64,000 nucleotides of DNA from Lactococcus sp. dk101 (GTDB lineage Bacteria > Bacillota > Bacilli > Lactobacillales > Streptococcaceae). Shown here piece after piece: positions 59,831 through 64,000 of this stretch (within the stretch, counting starts at the first letter, position 1; each line of letters starts with the position of its first letter). The notes under the pieces are model-generated. The model did no database searches. It saw only the letters and a program-made list of their open reading frames with translations, and was not told the origin of the DNA. The translations under genes and the position numbers were made by a program. The DNA lies in contig NZ_WITI01000007.1 in the NCBI RefSeq assembly GCF_009601055.1, positions 1-64,000 of the forward strand, in the 5' to 3' direction.

Positions 59831-59875
59831 ATGCAAAATCAAAACTCAAAACGTTGGCAAAATTGGCGTAGCTGA
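59831..59875 (+). CDS. Leader peptide of 14 residues
   Basis: A short frame reading MQNQNSKRWQNWRS. GAAGGAG eight bases before ATG and the promoter at 59772 place it at the start of the transcript. It has two Trp, three Asn and two Arg codons close to its stop. It is followed by mutually exclusive hairpins and a terminator, the layout of a ribosome-controlled attenuator. Confidence 0.65.
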   Translation: MQNQNSKRWQNWRS

Positions 59876-59894
59876 AGTTGTGTTTATGCATGTG

Positions 59895-59988
59895 GCATAG
59901 ACCAACTTTTGAAGTACTTCTCAAAAGTATCTATGCCGGTGATTTCAAAATAGAAAGGCCGGAATCGAACAGATTTAGGTCTTTTTTT
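59895..59988 (+). terminator. Attenuator hairpins and terminator
   Basis: A long stem pairs GGCATAGA (59895-59902) and ACTTTTGA with TCAAAAGT and TCTATGCC (to 59937). It competes with an earlier stem GTTTATGC/GCATAGAC. An intrinsic terminator AAAGGCC-g-GAATC ... GATTT-a-GGTC followed by seven T lies at 59954-59988, upstream of the lipoprotein start. Confidence 0.65.
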
Positions 59989-60042
59989 GTGCAAGTATTT
60001 CATCCTCCAACCAAGAAAAAAATAGAAATTAGGAAAATACTT

Positions 60043-61680
60043 GTGAAAAAATCAAATAAAATAATCTTGTCAGCACTGACAGCCTCTACCTTAATCCTTC
60101 TTGCTGCTTGTGGAAAATCCGCCAGCTCTCGCAACATCCAATTTGGACTTCCATCAGACATTACAACGCTAGACTCATCGATGGTTACAGACGTCTTCTC
60201 TCAAGAAGTTATCGGCTCAACCGAAGAGGGACTAATGCGTAACGGGGCAAACAATCAACCTCAACTGGCCTTAGCCAAATCAATTAGCGTCTCAAATGAT
60301 GGCCTGACTTACACCATTATTTTGAAAGATAACTTGAAATACTCAAACGGAATAAAATTGACCGCTAGTGATTTTGTTTATAGTTTTGAACGCGCAAATG
60401 ATCCTAAAACAGGTGCTCAATATAATTATCTCTTCACCAATGTTTTAAAAAATGCAGCACAAGTCCAAGCCGGCAAACTTCCTGTTTCAGCACTTGGCAT
60501 TAAGGCTGTCAGTGCTGACAAACTCGTTATCACGCTGGTCAAACCAACCCCCTACTTCAAATTCTTGCTTACTGAGCCAATCACTTATCCCCTCAATCAA
60601 AAATTCGTCGAAAGTCAAGGTAAAAAATACGGAACGACTTCCGCAACAACGCTTTATGACGGCCCTTATGAATTTTCCAAAACCAAGGGATTTACAGGCA
60701 CGAACAAGAACTTTTCAATCGTCAAGAATCCTAATTACTATGATGCGGGAGCTGTCAAATCAAACGAAATTGATTTTCAAGTTGTCAATAATCTGAATAC
60801 TGGTGCCGAGCTTTTCAAGACGGGAAAACTTGATTTTGCAATGATCAACACAACTGATTTAGTAAAAGCCAACGAAAACACCAAAGGTTATTCTGTTATC
60901 CACCCTTCTGAAACTCAATTTCTTCAATATAATCAGACCGGCTCAAACAAGGCTTTAGCCAACGCTGATATTCGTGAAGCCCTCAATCTCGCAACAAACC
61001 GCAGTGAAATCGTTCAAGAATTTGAACCTGCTTCAACCGTCGCAACAAGTATTATCCCTAAAGGCATGTACACGACTGCTTCGGGACAGGATTTCGCTAG
61101 TCTTGCCAAACAAGACTATACTTACAATACCGCTCTTGCCAAACAATTATTTGAGAAAGGCATGAAAACATTGGGATTAAGCAAGCTGACCTTATCTATT
61201 GAAGCGCCTAATGATAACCAAGAAGCTGATAATCAACTGGTCAGCTACTTGCAAACTTCTTATGAAAAAGCCTTACCCAGTCTTACGATAAATCAAAAAC
61301 TTGTTCCCTTCCAACAACAACTAAATGACCTCTCTGTTCATAATTTTGACATTGCCCTTTCGTCATGGGGAGCTGATTATGCCGAACCTACGACATTCTT
61401 CAATCTATTTACGACAGGTTCTGCTGGAAATATGGGCGGCTTTAGCAATGCAACGTTTGACAAAGCGTTTGCTGCTGCAACCAACCTGCCTGATGTACTC
61501 AATGCTTCCAAACGGGATGCGGATTACGAAAATGCTGAACATGCACTTTATACCCAATCCAACATCAACCCTATTTCATACGGCTCATTTCCAACCCTCA
61601 CAAATCCAAACTTACAAGGATTTGAAGTTCACTCTGCAGGGCTTCCGTTCGATCTGAAAACCGCTTATTTGAAACAGTAA
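60043..61680 (+). CDS. Peptide-binding lipoprotein (OppA family)
   Basis: A 545-residue extracellular substrate-binding protein of the SBP_bac_5 family. Lipoprotein signal with lipobox LLAAC near residue 20; family motif LKYSNGIKLTASDFVYSFERA at about 100. GTG at 60043 is the start because the signal peptide begins there and AGGAAAA lies upstream; the longer frame runs through the attenuator. No permease or ATPase genes follow, so it is an orphan receptor, probably for oligopeptides. Confidence 0.88.
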   Translation: MKKSNKIILSALTASTLILLAACGKSASSRNIQFGLPSDITTLDSSMVTDVFSQEVIGSTEEGLMRNGANNQPQLALAKSISVSNDGLTYTIILKDNLKYSNGIKLTASDFVYSFERANDPKTGAQYNYLFTNVLKNAAQVQAGKLPVSALGIKAVSADKLVITLVKPTPYFKFLLTEPITYPLNQKFVESQGKKYGTTSATTLYDGPYEFSKTKGFTGTNKNFSIVKNPNYYDAGAVKSNEIDFQVVNNLNTGAELFKTGKLDFAMINTTDLVKANENTKGYSVIHPSETQFLQYNQTGSNKALANADIREALNLATNRSEIVQEFEPASTVATSIIPKGMYTTASGQDFASLAKQDYTYNTALAKQLFEKGMKTLGLSKLTLSIEAPNDNQEADNQLVSYLQTSYEKALPSLTINQKLVPFQQQLNDLSVHNFDIALSSWGADYAEPTTFFNLFTTGSAGNMGGFSNATFDKAFAAATNLPDVLNASKRDADYENAEHALYTQSNINPISYGSFPTLTNPNLQGFEVHSAGLPFDLKTAYLKQ

Positions 61681-61702
61681 CCGCTGCTGTCAGTGCTGAC
61701 AA

Positions 61703-61737
61703 GAAAGACACTCCAAATTTGAAGTGTCTTTCTTTAT
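61703..61737 (+). terminator. Terminator of the lipoprotein gene
   Basis: GAAAGACACTTC-type stem (AAGACACT-ccaaatttga-AGTGTCTT) followed by TCTTTATTTTT. Confidence 0.75.
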
Positions 61738-62147
61738 TTTTCCCATAATTTTTCAACATGATTATCGTCCCACTCACCAGAGACAAATTTGGCGATGTGG
61801 TCATCATAGGTATCAAGTTTGAATTTTAATAAATCTCGTGTGAGCGTGGCTTCTTCGAGTTGGTCTTCGACTTCCTGAAGTTGCTTGGCTAAGATTTCTT
61901 TCTGTGCCATCTGATTTTCTGGCGTGCGCTCTTTTGTACCGTAGGAAGCAAAAGTTTTTAAGGATTCGATTGAAACATTTGCGCGACGCAAGGATTTGAC
62001 AAGATAAATCCAGTTCAAATCACGGTCGGTAAAACTACGATAGCCAGATAAATTTCGTGTGATTGGAGGAATAATTTTCGCTTCCTCATAATAGCGAATG
62101 GTAGCTGGCGAAAGGTCAAATAATTCAGATACTTCTTTTATATTCAT
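61734..62147 (-). CDS. MerR family regulator
   Basis: A 137-residue MerR protein: HTH and wing at residues 1-70 (IKEVSELFDLSPATIRYYEEAKIIPPITRNLSGYRSF) and a coiled-coil dimer helix. No cysteine pair for metal binding. Its ATG overlaps the upstream stop by four bases (ATGA), so it is coupled to the membrane protein before it. Confidence 0.88.
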   Translation of the reverse strand: MNIKEVSELFDLSPATIRYYEEAKIIPPITRNLSGYRSFTDRDLNWIYLVKSLRRANVSIESLKTFASYGTKERTPENQMAQKEILAKQLQEVEDQLEEATLTRDLLKFKLDTYDDHIAKFVSGEWDDNHVEKLWEK

Positions 62148-62680
62148 AATTTTTCTTCTTTCAGTTGATAGCTGACCCAGTAAATTCCGAGCAACAGCAT
62201 AACAATCATAAAGGCAGCTGGGAAAAAGAGAATTGAAATCCCCAGAGCAAGCACTTTGGCAACAATATCAAACCTGATAAAAAAGCTCGTTTTGCGCAGG
62301 CCGATACTCCGATAAAGTGCCGTATTGGATAAGGTAACGCCCAGAACAATACAGCCGTAAAAAAATTGCACGCTCCGATTATCAAATTGATCCGACACAA
62401 GCAAGGTGGCATAAGGAAAAAGGCTGCTAAAAAAGAGCATAATCAATGACAACCAGACTGTTTTGCGTCTGATACTTGAGACTTTGTCCCATTCATTATG
62501 AAGATTGACCCACATCGTGCCAAGCCAAAAAAAGGAAAGTGCATACGCAAAAAATTGTGTGCGTAAGTCCCAAAAACCTGCGAAATCAAAGGTTTTTGGC
62601 GCTTTGAGATTGAACACCATAAGCGTCATCGCAATCGCAAGCACCGCGTCAATAAATGAAGTTAGCCTATTTTTATTCAT
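62144..62680 (-). CDS. TMEM175/DUF1211-like potassium channel
   Basis: A 178-residue membrane protein with about five to six helices. Helix 1 carries RLTSFIDAVLAIAMTLMV, a variant of the R-x3-FSD motif of TMEM175 channels (FSD to FID). Start at the third codon of the longest frame (62680): TATAAT lies exactly six bases upstream and no ribosome site exists. Confidence 0.8.
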   Translation of the reverse strand: MNKNRLTSFIDAVLAIAMTLMVFNLKAPKTFDFAGFWDLRTQFFAYALSFFWLGTMWVNLHNEWDKVSSIRRKTVWLSLIMLFFSSLFPYATLLVSDQFDNRSVQFFYGCIVLGVTLSNTALYRSIGLRKTSFFIRFDIVAKVLALGISILFFPAAFMIVMLLLGIYWVSYQLKEEKL

Positions 62681-62817
62681 AGCCATATTATAGCAGAAAA
62701 TATCTACTGCGTATTCTTTTTATGATGTGTTTATTATATAAGATTACTTGGCTCAAGTCAATCTTATATTTTTGCAAATTCGTCAGCGCTGCTACTTCGA
62801 CTAGCTGCTTTAGCAGC

Positions 62818-63228
62818 TTAGAGAGAATCGACATTTGAGACTTCGTCGAAGATAACAGCCTCTAGCCATTCAGCTTTTCCTTTAGTTAATGCAACATGAG
62901 ACATTGTCGAAGTCGCTGTTGCGCCATGCCAATGCTTAATTCCCTCATGTGTAACAATCACATCTCCTGCTTTAATTTTTTGAGCAGGCTTGCCCCATTC
63001 TTGATACCAGCCTTCTCCATCTGTGACGAGCAATATTTGGTAACCCCCACGATGAATATGCCAGTTATTACGACAGCCAGCTTCAAAAGTTACCACGCCG
63101 ACACCATAATCAATATTGTCATGTGGTTGAACAATTCTATTTAGAAAACTTTTCCCAGTGAAATATTGTGCATTTCCGTCATTTTGAACACCCAAACCAA
63201 ACATGGCTTTCAGTTCTTTATTTTCCAT
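62818..63228 (-). CDS. Cupin domain protein
   Basis: A 136-residue single-domain cupin: metal motif 1 NNWHIHRGGYQILLVTDGEG, motif 2 HEGIKHWHGATATS. It is probably an oxidative-stress or quinone-related cupin, as it is linked to a carboxymuconolactone-decarboxylase-like gene. GGAGAGCAG precedes the ATG. Confidence 0.88.
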   Translation of the reverse strand: MENKELKAMFGLGVQNDGNAQYFTGKSFLNRIVQPHDNIDYGVGVVTFEAGCRNNWHIHRGGYQILLVTDGEGWYQEWGKPAQKIKAGDVIVTHEGIKHWHGATATSTMSHVALTKGKAEWLEAVIFDEVSNVDSL

Positions 63229-63284
63229 CTGCTCTCCTTGATATTTTGCTTTGCAAAACTTTATCCACCGATTGAACGCTCATT

Positions 63285-63623
63285 TTAATCGCCTTCAACC
63301 TTAATATCTGTCCAAATTTCTTTTGCCATATTAAAGGCAGTCCACGCTTTTGGCCAGCCTGTATAAAAGGCAAGTTGCGTAATGAGAGCAGAAATTTCTT
63401 CTTTTGTTACACCATTTTCTTTGCCTAAAATCATGTGATTTTTTAATTGTGGGAAAAGTGCCATTCCCATCAATGCCGAAATCGTAATGAGTGAACGCTC
63501 GTGCGGTGCAAGTGCAGCGTTTGCCCATACTTCACCAAATAAAATATCATCATTATAACGAGCAAAATCTGGGGCAAAGTCATTTAACTTATCACGCCCA
63601 TTTGTAATTTTTTTCAATTTCAA
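63285..63623 (-). CDS. Carboxymuconolactone-decarboxylase-like protein
   Basis: A 112-residue helical protein of the CMD/AhpD-like family (ERSLITISALMGMALFPQLKNHM ... TKEEISALITQLAFYTGWPKAW). It lacks the Cys-x2-Cys of AhpD, so it is not an obvious thiol peroxidase. It lies between the hydrolase and the cupin in one operon. Confidence 0.85.
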   Translation of the reverse strand: MKLKKITNGRDKLNDFAPDFARYNDDILFGEVWANAALAPHERSLITISALMGMALFPQLKNHMILGKENGVTKEEISALITQLAFYTGWPKAWTAFNMAKEIWTDIKVEGD

Positions 63624-63633
63624 TCCCTCTTTC

Positions 63634-64000
63634 TTAAAGGCGAGTAGAAAGGAATTCTAGCAATTTAGCTACTTCCAGTTCAACATATTCTGGCTTCCAG
63701 TAAGTTTCGATGTGTTGCACGCCGTCCATCAAATATAGTTCTTTATCGTTGGTACCAGTCGCTTTGACATAACATTGTTGGGTCATATAAAAGGTATCGG
63801 CGTCTTTGCCTGCCATCATGAGCAAAGGCACGTTAATCAAATCCATATTGACCGACGCATCAAAAGTAAACAAATCCAAATAACTTTCTTGAGTGAAAAT
63901 AAAGCTTGATTTTGGGTGGGCATTGGTTTGCGCATAGTAAGTATAACCGTCACGATAAAGGGCAAATGGTAATTTAGCTGCATCTTCGGGCTTCATATCT
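63634..64000 (-). CDS. Alpha/beta hydrolase, C-terminal part (cut by window)
   Basis: The frame is open to the window edge, so the N-terminus is missing. The visible 122 residues hold the last strands of an alpha/beta hydrolase (INVPLLMMAGKDADTF with the acid Asp, then MDGVQHIETYW with the catalytic His). It is probably first in the operon with the two genes downstream. Confidence 0.8.
   Translation of the reverse strand, partial: DMKPEDAAKLPFALYRDGYTYYAQTNAHPKSSFIFTQESYLDLFTFDASVNMDLINVPLLMMAGKDADTFYMTQQCYVKATGTNDKELYLMDGVQHIETYWKPEYVELEVAKLLEFLSTRL

Noticed and set aside
59880-59990. T-box riboswitch before the lipoprotein gene
   Set aside because: No AGGGTGGNACCGCG antiterminator sequence and no specifier stem; a leader-peptide attenuator fits better.
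59841-60042. In-frame N-terminal extension of the peptide-binding lipoprotein starting near 59878
   Set aside because: It runs through the attenuator stems and terminator, has no ribosome site, and would put about 55 residues before a perfect lipoprotein signal.
1-64000. Insertion sequences or transposase genes
   Set aside because: I looked for DDE and related transposase motifs and terminal inverted repeats in all regions and saw none.

Overview
The window reads as a chromosomal segment of a Lactococcus-type member of the Streptococcaceae. The evidence is an AcmA-like autolysin with three LysM repeats, a yoaB-type P-type ATPase behind a yybP-ykoY manganese leader, LmrCD-like transporters, and low-GC genes with AGGAGG ribosome sites. 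I cannot fix the species. No database search was run; family names come from motifs read in the translations.

Region by region. (1) 1-6.0 kb is the right end of a prophage that runs off the left edge. It holds cargo genes behind a duplicated promoter, an antirepressor, a DUF771-like protein, a Cro-like regulator, a CI repressor with a LexA-type self-cleavage domain, and a tyrosine integrase beside tRNA-Ser(GGA). (2) 6.3-13.1 kb is the anaerobic ribonucleotide reductase locus (nrdD, nrdG), split by about 3.7 kb of accessory genes: a histidine phosphatase, a restriction-modification remnant, an ApeA-like HEPN protein and RhuM. Two NrdR-like boxes lie upstream of nrdD. (3) 13.2-26.7 kb is backbone: Mn/Ca ATPase with riboswitch, acmA, nicotinamidase, aldo-keto reductase, luxS, and an NAD salvage group (NrtR-like regulator, NadR, PnuC). 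(4) 26.9-47.9 kb is backbone with damaged genes: an in-frame fusion of a choline/betaine ABC ATPase to its permease, a frameshifted NAD(P)HX dehydratase and a frameshifted HAD hydrolase. It also has an LmrCD-like pair, a LysR/MFS/M20 module, pgk, rpsU, an adenosine-deaminase-like gene, and a row of small immunity-like genes with toxin-tail remnants. (5) 47.93-59.69 kb is an 11.7-kb phage satellite inserted exactly at the promoter and start codon of ung, bounded by a 24-bp direct repeat. It encodes an integrase, CI/Cro regulators, a VapE-type replication protein, a capsid protein and small capsid-region proteins, two sigma-region-4-like late regulators and a zinc-finger protein. It has two unrelated iteron arrays, but no terminase, portal or tail gene, so it probably depends on a helper phage. 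(6) 59.7-64 kb returns to backbone: a peptide-binding lipoprotein behind a leader-peptide attenuator, a MerR/TMEM175-like pair, and a cupin/carboxymuconolactone-decarboxylase/hydrolase group cut by the window edge.

Two patterns cross gene boundaries. A palindrome, TGTCAG-NN-CTGACA, occurs about 15 times perfectly and about 10 times imperfectly throughout the backbone, both inside genes and as terminators, and never in the prophage or the satellite. Seven genes have a -10 box followed by exactly six bases and then ATG, with no Shine-Dalgarno, so they should be transcribed as leaderless mRNAs.
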